A program made the translations under genes and the position numbers. From JANNPJ01 sp965200525 (GTDB lineage Bacteria > Actinomycetota > Actinomycetes > Actinomycetales > Kineosporiaceae): a stretch of 64,000 nucleotides of DNA. Position 1 is the first letter of the stretch. Each line of letters starts with the position of its first letter. The stretch spans positions 2,418,001-2,482,000 of the forward strand of contig OZ241368.1 of NCBI GenBank assembly GCA_965200525.1, written 5' to 3'. A model generated the notes under the pieces. That model saw nothing but the letters and a program-made list of their open reading frames with translations, ran no database searches and was not told the origin of the DNA. This document shows positions 34,561 to 42,630 of this stretch, piece by piece.

Positions 34561-35751
34561 ATGCTTCGCTCCCTGTTCTCCGGCATCAGCGGTCTTCGCT
34601 CGCACCAGACGATGATGGACGTCGTCGCGAACAACATCGCCAACGTGAACACCACTGGCTACAAGTCCGCGAACGTGATCTTCGAGGACACCCTGAGCCA
34701 GATCATCCGGTCCGCCGGCGCCCCCGGGGCCGGGATCGGCGGCACCAACCCGGCCCAGATCGGGCTGGGCGTGCAGGTCGGCGCGATTCAGACGAACTTC
34801 CTGCAGGGGTCGGCCCAGACCACCAACAAGCCGACCGACCTGCTGATCCAGGGGGACGGCTTCTTCGTGCTCAAGGAGGGCAACGAGCAGGTCTACACCC
34901 GGGCCGGCGCGTTCACCTTCGACACCGACGGCTACCTGGTCAACAGTGACGGCAACTACGTGCAGGGCTTCCCCGCCACCAACGGCGTGGTCGACCCGTA
35001 CGGCACGCTGCAGGACATCCGGCTCGAGGTCGGCGGCACGATCGCCTCCACCCCGACCACCACGGTCACCATCGGTGGCAACATTCCGGCCGACAACACG
35101 AACGACATCACGCTCAGCGCGACGGCTTACGACATCCGGGGTGCGGCTCACCCGATCTCGATCGCGCTGGTCTACAACGGCACCGACGGTTACGACGTCA
35201 CCACGACGGACACCACCGACGGCACCACCGGCACCGGGGCGGTCACCTTCCTGCCCTCCGGCTCGCCGAACACCCCGGCCACGGCCGACATCACGCTGGC
35301 CGACGGCACCGCGGTCAGCTTCACCCTGGACGGCGTGACCAACTACAACGGGGTCTCCTCGATCGGGGTCAAGGAGAGCGACGGGTTCGCTGCCGGCACC
35401 CTGCAGCAGTTCCAGATCTCGCCCAACGGGACCGTGATCGGGATCTACAGCAACGGCGAGAAGCGCAACGAGGCCCAGGTGGCGCTGGCCAACTTCAACA
35501 ACCCCGGTGGTCTGGAGAAGCTCGGTGACACCACCTGGCGCTCCAGCCCGAACTCCGGTCTGGCTCAGGTGGGTACCGCCCAGACCGGCGGCCGGGGCAC
35601 GCTGCAGAGCGGCACCCTGGAGATGAGCAACGTCGACCTGGGCCAGGAGTTCACCAACCTGATCATTGCCCAGCGCGGGTTCTCGGCCAACTCGCGGGTG
35701 ATCACCACCAGCGACGAGATGCTCCAGGAACTGGTCAACATCAAGCGCTGA
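34561..35751 (+). CDS. flgE: Flagellar hook protein FlgE
   Basis: A 396-residue hook subunit. The N-terminal LRSLFSGISGLRSHQTMMD and VANNIANVNTTGYKSANVIF block and the C-terminal GTLEMSNVDLGQEFTNLIIA helix are canonical. The central domain is beta-rich and Thr-rich. AGGAGG lies nine bases before the ATG. No flgF or flgG gene is visible, so distal rod genes must lie elsewhere or FlgE has a broader role. Confidence 0.95.
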   Translation: MLRSLFSGISGLRSHQTMMDVVANNIANVNTTGYKSANVIFEDTLSQIIRSAGAPGAGIGGTNPAQIGLGVQVGAIQTNFLQGSAQTTNKPTDLLIQGDGFFVLKEGNEQVYTRAGAFTFDTDGYLVNSDGNYVQGFPATNGVVDPYGTLQDIRLEVGGTIASTPTTTVTIGGNIPADNTNDITLSATAYDIRGAAHPISIALVYNGTDGYDVTTTDTTDGTTGTGAVTFLPSGSPNTPATADITLADGTAVSFTLDGVTNYNGVSSIGVKESDGFAAGTLQQFQISPNGTVIGIYSNGEKRNEAQVALANFNNPGGLEKLGDTTWRSSPNSGLAQVGTAQTGGRGTLQSGTLEMSNVDLGQEFTNLIIAQRGFSANSRVITTSDEMLQELVNIKR

Positions 35752-35793
35752 TCATCCTGGTCAGCGCTCACTGAGCCGGTCGTGATCACCGGC

Positions 35794-35836
35794 CGTACCC
35801 GGGCCCACGTCGTTCACCGGCGTTCGCCCGGGTACG
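35794..35836. terminator. 11-bp inverted repeat between flgE and flbD
   Basis: CGTACCCGGGC (35794-35804) pairs perfectly with GCCCGGGTACG (35826-35836) around a 21-base loop. No U-run follows. It may reduce transcription from the hook gene into the motor genes or protect the flgE 3' end. Confidence 0.45.
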
Positions 35837-35972
35837 TCCGGATCACTGCCGGCCCGGCTGTCACCCGATCGGACGCGAGTCTCCACCGGACGGCTCAGTC
35901 TTTGGTTCGCAGCTGTCGACGAAACGCCCTGACGCCACGGAGGTTCCGTGTGCATCTGCGAGGACGGAAACC

Positions 35973-36326
35973 GTGATCATCTTGACCCGCCTGGGGAACG
36001 GCATGCCCATCGCCGTCAACCCGGATCTGATCGAGCGTGCCGAGCACACGCCCGACACCGTCGTCACGCTCACCGACGGCCACAAGCTGGTCGTCGAGGA
36101 GCCGCTGGACGACGTCATCGCGCTGATCCGGGACTGGCGGGCCTCGGTGGCGGCAGAAGCCATCACCCTGGTGCGGATGGCCTCCCAGGGGGTGCCACAC
36201 ACCAGCCGGCTGAACCACCCTCGGACCGACCCGGACGCCGAGGCCCAGGAGGCCCTGCTGGCCGACCAGGGCGCTCGCGGCTCCCAACTGGGCCAGGTCC
36301 TGCACCTGCCCTCCCGGGAGGTGTGA
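35973..36326 (+). CDS. flbD: FlbD/SwrD family flagellar protein
   Basis: A 117-residue protein. Residues 1-60 (MIILTRLGNGMPIAVNPDLI, TVVTLTDGHKLVVEE) match the small FlbD/SwrD family, which sits between flgE and motA in many Gram-positives and boosts motor torque. The last ~55 residues are an extension not present in the usual ~70-residue proteins. The GTG start follows GAGGACGG. Confidence 0.82.
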   Translation: MIILTRLGNGMPIAVNPDLIERAEHTPDTVVTLTDGHKLVVEEPLDDVIALIRDWRASVAAEAITLVRMASQGVPHTSRLNHPRTDPDAEAQEALLADQGARGSQLGQVLHLPSREV

Positions 36327-36329
36327 GGG

Positions 36330-37103
36330 ATGGATCCCGCAGCGATCGCCGGGCTCGTCGTCGCCCTCGGTGCGATCTTCGGCGCCATGATCATGGAGGG
36401 TGGTAGCCCGGCCGCCATCTTCCTGCCCGCTCCCCTCGTGCTGGTGTTCATCGGAACGCTGGGCGCCTGCCTGGCCGGTGGCACCCTGCCGGCGATGATG
36501 TCGTCGTTCAAGTGGCTGATCTTCTCGTTCACGGCCAAGAAGCCCGACCACGAGGGCGTCGTCGAGCCGCTGGTGAAGATGGCCGAGAAGGCCCGGCGGG
36601 AGGGGCTGCTGGCCCTGGAGTCGGAGATGGACACGATCGAGGACCCGTTCATGCGCCGGGGCCTGCAGATGGCCGTCGACGGCACCGACCCGGACGACCT
36701 CTACGACATCCTCACGGCCGAGGTGAAGGCCAAGAAGGCCTCGGCCGCGGTCGGTACCGGGTTCTGGACCGACGCCGGTGGGTACGCCCCGACCATCGGC
36801 ATCATCGGAACCGTCATCGGCCTGATCCACGTGCTGCAGAACCTGTCCGAACCGGACAAGCTCGGCGAGCTGATCGCCAGCGCCTTCGTGGCCACCCTCT
36901 GGGGCGTCATGTCGGCCAACGTGATGTTCCTGCCCTGGGGCAAGCGGATCAAGTACCTGGCCGCCCAGGAGGCGGGCCGGATGGAGCTGATCATCGACGG
37001 CGTCCTGGCAATCCAGGCCGGCGCCAACCCGCGGGTGGTGGCGACCAAGCTGAAGGCCAAGATGACCCCGCCCGGCCCGGGTGAAGTCAAGGAAGCCGCC
37101 TGA
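36330..37103 (+). CDS. motA: Flagellar motor stator protein MotA
   Basis: A 257-residue stator subunit with four membrane helices. The large cytoplasmic loop contains ARREGLLALESEM, with the basic and acidic residues that act on FliG, and the later YAPTIGIIGTVIGLIHVL helix is conserved. It forms a proton channel with MotB. The start has AGGTGTGAGGG just before it and lies 3 bases after flbD. Confidence 0.95.
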   Translation: MDPAAIAGLVVALGAIFGAMIMEGGSPAAIFLPAPLVLVFIGTLGACLAGGTLPAMMSSFKWLIFSFTAKKPDHEGVVEPLVKMAEKARREGLLALESEMDTIEDPFMRRGLQMAVDGTDPDDLYDILTAEVKAKKASAAVGTGFWTDAGGYAPTIGIIGTVIGLIHVLQNLSEPDKLGELIASAFVATLWGVMSANVMFLPWGKRIKYLAAQEAGRMELIIDGVLAIQAGANPRVVATKLKAKMTPPGPGEVKEAA

Positions 37104-38113
37104 TGAGTGGAGGCGGCCACGCGCGGCGCGGGCACGAGGAGGAGCACGAGGAACACGAGAACCATGAGCGCTGGCTGGTCAGCTACGCCGACATGATGAC
37201 CCTGCTGATGGTGCTGTTCATCGTGCTGTTCGCGATCAGCCAGGTGGACCAGAAGAAGTTCGCCGCGCTGAAGACCGGTCTGTCGGCCGGTTTCGGGGCG
37301 CCGGTGGCGATCCTGCCGGGGGCCGACTCGCTGCTCGACCCGGGCGGGGCTGTGGCTCCGGACAGCGTGAACCTGGCCGGCTCGGCCGGCGGCGCGAAGA
37401 CCAGTGGGCAGGCGGCCCCGGAGACCGCGGTCGACCCGGAGGCCGTGTCCAAGCTGGCCACCGCGACCGAGAACGCGGCCGTGGCCAAGGAGGTCAACAA
37501 CCTCAAGAAGGCCGAGAAAGATCTCAAGAAGGCCCTGCAGAAGGCCGGGCTGCCGAAGAGCGCCACGTTCCGGTTCGACGAGCGCGGCCTGGTGGTGAGC
37601 ATCGCCACCGACAACGTGCTGTTCCAGAACGGCAGCGCCCAACTGGAGAGTCAGGGCGAGAAGATCCTGGACGCCATCGCCCCGACCCTGCTGGCCCTGC
37701 CGAACCGGCTCAGCGTGGACGGGCACACCAACTCGATCCCGATCCGCACCTCCCAGTTCCCGTCCAACTGGGAGCTGTCCACCGACCGGGCCACCGGCGT
37801 CCTGCGCTACCTGCACAGCCAGGAGAAGCTGCCCTATGACCGGATGTCGGCCACCGGGTTCGCGGACACCAAACCCCGGTTGCCGGCGAGCAATCCGAAG
37901 GCGCTCTCGGTGAACCGCCGGGTGGAGATCGTCGTCCTGGCCCGGGTGGACAACTCGGCCGGGCGAGCGGTGGCCGCGATCGGCAACGGCACCTCGGACT
38001 CCTCCGGCAGCTCGGGCACCGACACCTCGGGCACCGACGACACGGCCACCACGGGGACGACGCAGTCCTCCGGGATCTCGAGCACCCCCCTGATCCCGCA
38101 GCACAAGGACTGA
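37103..38113 (+). CDS. motB: Flagellar motor stator protein MotB
   Basis: A 336-residue stator anchor. RWLVSYADMMTLLMVLF carries the proton-binding Asp30. The C-terminal OmpA-like domain (VDGHTNSIPIRTSQFPSNWE, LSTDRATGVLRYL) grips peptidoglycan. The ~100-residue linker and the Ser/Thr-rich tail after residue ~290 are variable. The ATG overlaps the motA stop (TGATG). The Tyr-Ala-Asp context is typical of proton-driven stators. Confidence 0.95.
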   Translation: MSGGGHARRGHEEEHEEHENHERWLVSYADMMTLLMVLFIVLFAISQVDQKKFAALKTGLSAGFGAPVAILPGADSLLDPGGAVAPDSVNLAGSAGGAKTSGQAAPETAVDPEAVSKLATATENAAVAKEVNNLKKAEKDLKKALQKAGLPKSATFRFDERGLVVSIATDNVLFQNGSAQLESQGEKILDAIAPTLLALPNRLSVDGHTNSIPIRTSQFPSNWELSTDRATGVLRYLHSQEKLPYDRMSATGFADTKPRLPASNPKALSVNRRVEIVVLARVDNSAGRAVAAIGNGTSDSSGSSGTDTSGTDDTATTGTTQSSGISSTPLIPQHKD

Positions 38114-38175
38114 CCAGCTCACGCTCCGACTGACCACACCAACCACCGCACGTCGACTCGGGAGGACCGGACACC

Positions 38176-38754
38176 ATGGCCAAGGAAGAGGAAGCGAAGG
38201 AGGGGGACGCGGCCAAGGGCGGTGGGAAGATGAAGATCATCATCATGGCGGTGCCCGTTCTGCTGATCGTCCTGGGTGCGGCCTGGTTCTTCCTGCTCAA
38301 GCCGAGCAGCGCCGGAGCCGCCCCGAAGCCCCTGCCCGAGCCCAAGCCGGGCGCCGTGGTCACCCTCGACCCGATCACGATCAACCTGGCCGGGGCCCAC
38401 TTCCTGAAGTTCGGCATGGCCCTGCAGCCGACGGCCGCGGCCAAGGAGCTGGACGGGTCCAAGGCCCTGGACCTGGCGATCACCGAGTTCAGCGGCAAGA
38501 CGATCACGGAGCTGTCGACCGACGAGGGCCGGGCCTCGGCCAAGGAGGCCCTGATCGCCCGGATCAAGCTGGCCTACATCCCGGAGGGCAAGGTGACCGA
38601 GGCCGAGACCGAGGAGGCCGACAAGAAGGTCAGCGGGGGCAAGGCCAAGACCGACGCCCAGCTCACCGACGCCCAGGCGATCAAGCGGGCCGAGGCCCTC
38701 ACCGTCCAGCCCGACATCTACAACCTCTACTTCACCGAGTTCGTCATGCAGTAG
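38176..38754 (+). CDS. fliL: Flagellar basal-body-associated protein FliL
   Basis: A 192-residue single-pass protein that rings the stator. A charged N-terminus, one membrane helix (IIIMAVPVLLIVLGAAWFFL near 19-38) and the beta-rich FliL domain (LDPITINLAGAHFLKFGMAL, LSTDEGRASAKEALIARI) are seen. An acidic insert near 140-165 interrupts the domain before its final YNLYFTEFVMQ strand. Good GGAGG before the ATG. Confidence 0.9.
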   Translation: MAKEEEAKEGDAAKGGGKMKIIIMAVPVLLIVLGAAWFFLLKPSSAGAAPKPLPEPKPGAVVTLDPITINLAGAHFLKFGMALQPTAAAKELDGSKALDLAITEFSGKTITELSTDEGRASAKEALIARIKLAYIPEGKVTEAETEEADKKVSGGKAKTDAQLTDAQAIKRAEALTVQPDIYNLYFTEFVMQ

Positions 38755-38792
38755 CCCCGCCCGCCTACCCCACCTACCCCACTCGCCCCGCC

Positions 38793-38850
38793 CGCAGTCA
38801 GCCTGAGATTGGCCGGTCGGCTCGCAGTCAGCCCCAGATGGGCCGGCTGG
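38793..38850. repeat. Imperfect 28-bp direct repeat, two copies
   Basis: CGCAGTCAGCC(T/C)... occurs at 38793-38820 and 38823-38850 with a 30-base period and a few mismatches. It lies in the non-coding space after fliL. Confidence 0.75.
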
Positions 38851-38851
38851 G

Positions 38852-38906
38852 CACGCAGAAGTGCCGCTTCGGGGGCGGTTGGCCGCCCGGCCGGGAGTTC
38901 TGCGTG
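38852..38906. terminator. Nested hairpin after fliL
   Basis: Outer arms CACGCAGAA (38852-38860) and TTCTGCGTG (38898-38906) are perfect. Inside them GGGCGG (38873-38878) pairs with CCGCCC (38883-38888). This could end the flgB-to-fliL transcript. Its palindromic, compact form also resembles interspersed REP-type elements. Confidence 0.5.
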
Positions 38907-38974
38907 TGCTGGTGGCCCACGGGGGCTGACCGGGCTCGGGCGCGGAGGGGCTGAGGTGGTGGGAGGGTGGTGAG

Positions 38975-39622
38975 GTGGTCGGACGGGTGGTGCTGGTCTG
39001 TCATGGGTCGACGGCGGCCACCCGCGGGACCGCGTTTCCCCTGGATGAGGGGCTGGAGCCGATCGGCCGGGCCGCGGCCGAGGCGATAGCCGGCCGGTTC
39101 ATGACGGCCGACGGTGAGCGGTCGCGCACGGGAGAGCGGTCGGGCGACGGTGAGCGGTCGGCCGCCCGGTCGGACGTGCGGTCGGACGGGCGGTGCGGCC
39201 CGGCCCGGCGCTGCCGGGAGACGGCCGACGCACTGGGGCTGACCGCGCTGGTGGACGACGGGCTAGCCGACTGGGACCTGGGGCACTGGGCCGGGCGAAC
39301 CCTGACCGAACTGGCCGAACAGCACCCCGACCAGGTGGCCGCCTGGACCACCGATCCCGACTTCGACGGCCACGGCGGCGAGACGCTGACCCAGGTGATC
39401 GCCCGGGTCGGCCGGTGGCTGGATCAACCGGTGGCCACGCCGCGGACCGGGCGGTTAATCGCCGTCACCCATCCGGCCGTCATCAGATCGGCCGTGGTGC
39501 ACGCTCTGCAGGCCCCGGCCGCCTCGTTCTGGCGGATCGACGTCGCCCCGCTCGCGGTGGTCGAGTTCCGCGGCCGGGCCGGCCGCTGGGCGCTCTACCC
39601 CGGCCCCGCCGTCCCACGATGA
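38975..39622 (+). CDS. Histidine phosphatase superfamily (phosphoglycerate-mutase-like) protein
   Basis: A 215-residue protein. The fold is indicated by VVLVCHGSTAATRG at the start, GHWAGRTLTEL, the GGETLTQVIARVGRWL block and VTHPAVIRSAVVHAL. The usual catalytic RHG reads CHG here: the phospho-accepting His is kept but the neighbouring Arg is replaced by Cys. An Arg/Ser/Gly-rich repeat (GERS...) interrupts the domain near residues 47-70. Relatives dephosphorylate small molecules; the role beside fliM is unknown. GTG start with GGGAGGG upstream. Confidence 0.75.
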   Translation: MVGRVVLVCHGSTAATRGTAFPLDEGLEPIGRAAAEAIAGRFMTADGERSRTGERSGDGERSAARSDVRSDGRCGPARRCRETADALGLTALVDDGLADWDLGHWAGRTLTELAEQHPDQVAAWTTDPDFDGHGGETLTQVIARVGRWLDQPVATPRTGRLIAVTHPAVIRSAVVHALQAPAASFWRIDVAPLAVVEFRGRAGRWALYPGPAVPR

Positions 39623-39757
39623 TCGGGGCATTTGCGTGCTGCCAGAGCGCACCAGAACCCCCCAATCCCTGACAACGTCGCGAGCGGCCCGCGCTCGGGT
39701 GAGCGGCGCCCGGAGCTGTGGGTCGGCTGTGCTCCACCTGGCGTAACCGGGCCGGGC

Positions 39758-39785
39758 TAAAGCTCCGGGCCGGATTTTCCGATGA
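39758..39785 (+). promoter_or_regulatory. FliA-type promoter of the fliM operon
   Basis: TAAAGCTC (39758-39765), 12 bases, then TCCGATGA (39778-39785). It shares the 11-mer TAAAGCTCCGG and the spacing with the flhA promoter. The predicted start is within a base or two of the fliM GTG at 39793, so the mRNA may be leaderless. Confidence 0.6.
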
Positions 39786-39792
39786 CGGCTTC

Positions 39793-40710
39793 GTGGGCTA
39801 CTCCAATCAGGCGACAAGTGACGGCGGCAGACGCCCCCGTCCGGAGGCCCGTACCTACGACTTCCGGCGCCCGGTGCGGCTGGCCCGCGAGGACGCCCAC
39901 CTGCTCAAGGTCGCGATGCAGACCTTCGGCCGGCAGGCCACCACCGTGCTCACCACCGGGCTGCGGGCGCTCAGCGTGCTCAGCCTGGTCCAGGTCGACG
40001 AGATGAGCTACGACGAGTACCTCGGCAGCCTGCCCGAGGCCAGCGTCAGCGCCGTCCTGTCGATGGAGCCGCTGCAGGGCAAGGCGCTGCTCAGCATCGA
40101 CCTGAACACGCTGCTGGTGATGATCGACCACCTGCTCGGCGGCAACGGGGTCGAGAACCAGCCCGACCGGGCGCTGACCGACATCGAGCAGATGCTGGTC
40201 CGGCACATCTTCGGCCGGGTGCTGCGGGAGCTCGCCTACGCCTTCGAACCGATCGCCATGACCAAGCCCACCCTGCTGGCCCTGGAGAGCAACCCGCAGT
40301 TCGTCCAGGCCGCGGCCCCGACCGACCCGGTCGTGGTGGCCCGGATGCAGCTGGCGGTGGGCGAGCGGACCAGCAACGCCGACCTCTGCCTGCCCTACGC
40401 GATGCTGGCCCCGGCCCTGGAGGCGGTCACCCAGAGCGCCGACCGGGGCGAGAAGCTCCGGCAGCGGTCGGTCGCCGCGGCCCGCACCACCCAACGGCTG
40501 AACGACGTCGAGGTCGACGTGTCGGTGCGGTTCGACCCGCTGCGGCTGCCGTCGTCCCAGATCGGGCGGCTCGAGGTCGGCGACGTGATCACGCTCGGCC
40601 ACCGCACCTCCAAGCCGCTGTCGATCACCTCCGCCACCTCGACCTTCGCCCTGGCCGTGCCGGGCGCCTCGGGCCGGCAACTGGCCGCCCTGATCGTGGC
40701 CCCCCAATGA
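39793..40710 (+). CDS. fliM: Flagellar motor switch protein FliM
   Basis: A 305-residue switch protein. The CheC-like middle domain (SYDEYLGSLPEASVSAVLSM, LLVMIDHLLGGNG, LTDIEQMLVRHIFGRVLREL) and the C-terminal SpoA domain (VEVDVSVRF, DVITLGHR) are clear. The N-terminus lacks the LSQ(D/E)EIDALL motif that binds CheY-P. The GTG at 39793 is preferred because the FliA promoter ends just before it; the frame extends to 39718, and that extension also lacks the motif. Confidence 0.9.
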   Translation: MGYSNQATSDGGRRPRPEARTYDFRRPVRLAREDAHLLKVAMQTFGRQATTVLTTGLRALSVLSLVQVDEMSYDEYLGSLPEASVSAVLSMEPLQGKALLSIDLNTLLVMIDHLLGGNGVENQPDRALTDIEQMLVRHIFGRVLRELAYAFEPIAMTKPTLLALESNPQFVQAAAPTDPVVVARMQLAVGERTSNADLCLPYAMLAPALEAVTQSADRGEKLRQRSVAAARTTQRLNDVEVDVSVRFDPLRLPSSQIGRLEVGDVITLGHRTSKPLSITSATSTFALAVPGASGRQLAALIVAPQ

Positions 40711-40795
40711 CGCCGGACAAGCAGCCTCCCGGCGGCTGACCCCGCCCCGCGAACCTGCCCCTTGCTGCCCCTCCTCAGACCCCAAGGAACCCTTC

Positions 40796-41584
40796 ATGGC
40801 TTTCTCCGCCTCACCCCTGATTCCTGATCAGCGCAACGGTGACGCCGGTGATTGGGACGCCGTGGCCGCAGCCGCTGTCGCCGCCGTCAACGAGGCGCTT
40901 CCGCAGATTCCGACCGCCTCGCCGCTGACCGCAGCCGCCCCGATCGAGGACCCGGCCCAGGCGACCCTGCCCGACCCGGCCGGCGCCGCCGTCACGGCCT
41001 TCCTGGCCGGCGGGGTGGAGGGCAAGATCCTGCTGGTCGTCGGGCAGGAACTGGTCGACGCACTGGCCGGGACGCCGTTCGGGGCCCTGGAGCCGGCCAA
41101 GGCGCTGCGCCCGGCCCTGGACGCCATCGCCGCCGCCCTGGGGGGCCGGCTGGAGGGCGAACCGACGGCGACCCCGCCCGAGGACAGCCTGGAGGTCCTG
41201 GCCGGCGGCACCTGCGTGCTGGTGCCACTGATGACCGAGGACGGCCTGAGCGCCCTGGTCGGTCTGTCGTTCACCCAGCTCCCGAGCTCGTCGTCGGACG
41301 GCGGCAGTGGCGGGGGCCGGGTCGCCGGGGCCGCCCGGAGCTGGGGCATCGAGATGCTCCGGGACGTCGAGATGGAGGTGACCTGCGAGCTGGGCCGCAC
41401 CCGGATGACCGTCCGGCAGCTGCTGGCCCTGGCCCCCGGCGACGTGGTCGAGCTGGACCGGCTGGCCGGCTCACCGGCCGACTTGCTGGTCAACGGCACC
41501 CTGCTGGCCCGCGGCGAGGTCGTGGTGGTCGACGAGAGCTTCGGCCTGCGGATCACCGAGATCGTCACCCGGGACGCCTCGTGA
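40796..41584 (+). CDS. fliN: Flagellar motor switch protein FliN (FliY-like, extended)
   Basis: A 262-residue protein. The C-terminal ~75 residues are the FliN/SpoA domain (RDVEMEVTCELGRTRMTVRQ, LLALAPGDVVELDRLAG, ITEIVT). The N-terminal ~180 residues (GKILLVVGQELVDALAG, LVPLMTEDGLSALVGLSF) look like a diverged CheC-like region, as in FliY, followed by a Ser/Gly linker. It forms the bottom of the C-ring with FliM. An 85-base gap separates it from fliM. Confidence 0.87.
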   Translation: MAFSASPLIPDQRNGDAGDWDAVAAAAVAAVNEALPQIPTASPLTAAAPIEDPAQATLPDPAGAAVTAFLAGGVEGKILLVVGQELVDALAGTPFGALEPAKALRPALDAIAAALGGRLEGEPTATPPEDSLEVLAGGTCVLVPLMTEDGLSALVGLSFTQLPSSSSDGGSGGGRVAGAARSWGIEMLRDVEMEVTCELGRTRMTVRQLLALAPGDVVELDRLAGSPADLLVNGTLLARGEVVVVDESFGLRITEIVTRDAS

Positions 41585-42630
41585 ACGCGACCAACGACCT
41601 GGCCCTGCTCGGGCGGGTGATGGGCGGGTTGATCGTCGTGCTGGTGGTGATCGGCCTGGTGGCCCGGGTCGCCCGCCGGGCCCGGGGGCACAACGGTGAC
41701 AGCGGGCTACGGGTGATCGACCGGGTCGGGCTGTCCCGCGAGGCCAATCTGGCCGTCATCGAGGTCTCGAACCGCATGCTGCTGCTCGGCGTGACCGCGC
41801 AGGGCGTGACCATGCTGGCCGACCTAGACGGCGCCGACCGCCGCGCCGTCGTCGAGCACGACGTGATCGAGCACGACGTCATTCAGCACGACCTGATCGA
41901 TCCCGGCGTGATCGCGGCCGGCCCGGTCGGGCCCGGCCATCACGTGGCTCAGCGCGACCTGGACGAACAGCGAGACCTGGACGAACCCGGTGCGGGTCAC
42001 AGTGAATACATCGAGTCCCGCGGCCAGGGCCTTGACCGGGCTCACCCGGATGCCGCACCGCGCACCGAGCCGACCACCCGTTCGGCCGCCGACCTCGACG
42101 GCCGGCAGGTCGCGCGAGCCGCGCCGGAACTGACGGTGAACCGGAACCGGTTGCGCCGCAGGCACGGTGACTTCGGCGTGACGCCCGGCGAGCGGCCGGT
42201 GCCGGTGCCGACCGGCGTCGCCCTGGACGAGTACCCGGACCTGGCCTCGGCCCTGCGCGCGGCCGGCCGGACGGCCGGACCGGCCGCGGACCTGGACGCA
42301 GACGCGTCCACCGGACCGACCGCAGCCGCGACCGCGCCGCCGGCCGTGATCACCACGGCCGCCCCCCGCACCCGGGCCGAGGCCCGGGCCGGGCGGGACG
42401 CCGCTCCGACCCGGACGGCGATCCCCGGCCTCAGCTGGATCCCGGGCCAGCGCAACCGCGCTCGCGAGTCGGCGGCTCCCCGGGTGACCCGGATCGCCGA
42501 CTCGGCCAGCATCCAGAACTCCCGCCGAGTCGTCCCGCCGCCGGTCCAGGCCTCGGGTTCGGTGCTCTCGCCGCGAACCTGGCGGCAGGGCATCGACGCG
42601 CTGCGCGAGCTCACGGTGCGGCGCGGATGA
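41581..42630 (+). CDS. fliO: Flagellar biosynthesis protein FliO with long cytoplasmic tail
   Basis: A 349-residue protein. Residues 1-85 match FliO: one membrane helix (GGLIVVLVVIGLVARVARR) and the DRVGLSREANLAVIEVSNRM, LLLGVTAQGVTML block. FliO helps assemble FliP. The remaining ~260 residues are a charged, probably disordered tail with an acidic His-Asp repeat (VVEHDVIEHDVIQHDLID). Usual FliO is 100-150 residues. GTG overlaps the fliN stop and the end overlaps fliP. Confidence 0.82.
   Translation: MNATNDLALLGRVMGGLIVVLVVIGLVARVARRARGHNGDSGLRVIDRVGLSREANLAVIEVSNRMLLLGVTAQGVTMLADLDGADRRAVVEHDVIEHDVIQHDLIDPGVIAAGPVGPGHHVAQRDLDEQRDLDEPGAGHSEYIESRGQGLDRAHPDAAPRTEPTTRSAADLDGRQVARAAPELTVNRNRLRRRHGDFGVTPGERPVPVPTGVALDEYPDLASALRAAGRTAGPAADLDADASTGPTAAATAPPAVITTAAPRTRAEARAGRDAAPTRTAIPGLSWIPGQRNRARESAAPRVTRIADSASIQNSRRVVPPPVQASGSVLSPRTWRQGIDALRELTVRRG

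Noticed and set aside
38852..38906. Insertion-sequence end or attachment site
   Set aside because: The inverted repeat is short and nested like a hairpin, with no transposase or integrase nearby and no target duplication seen.
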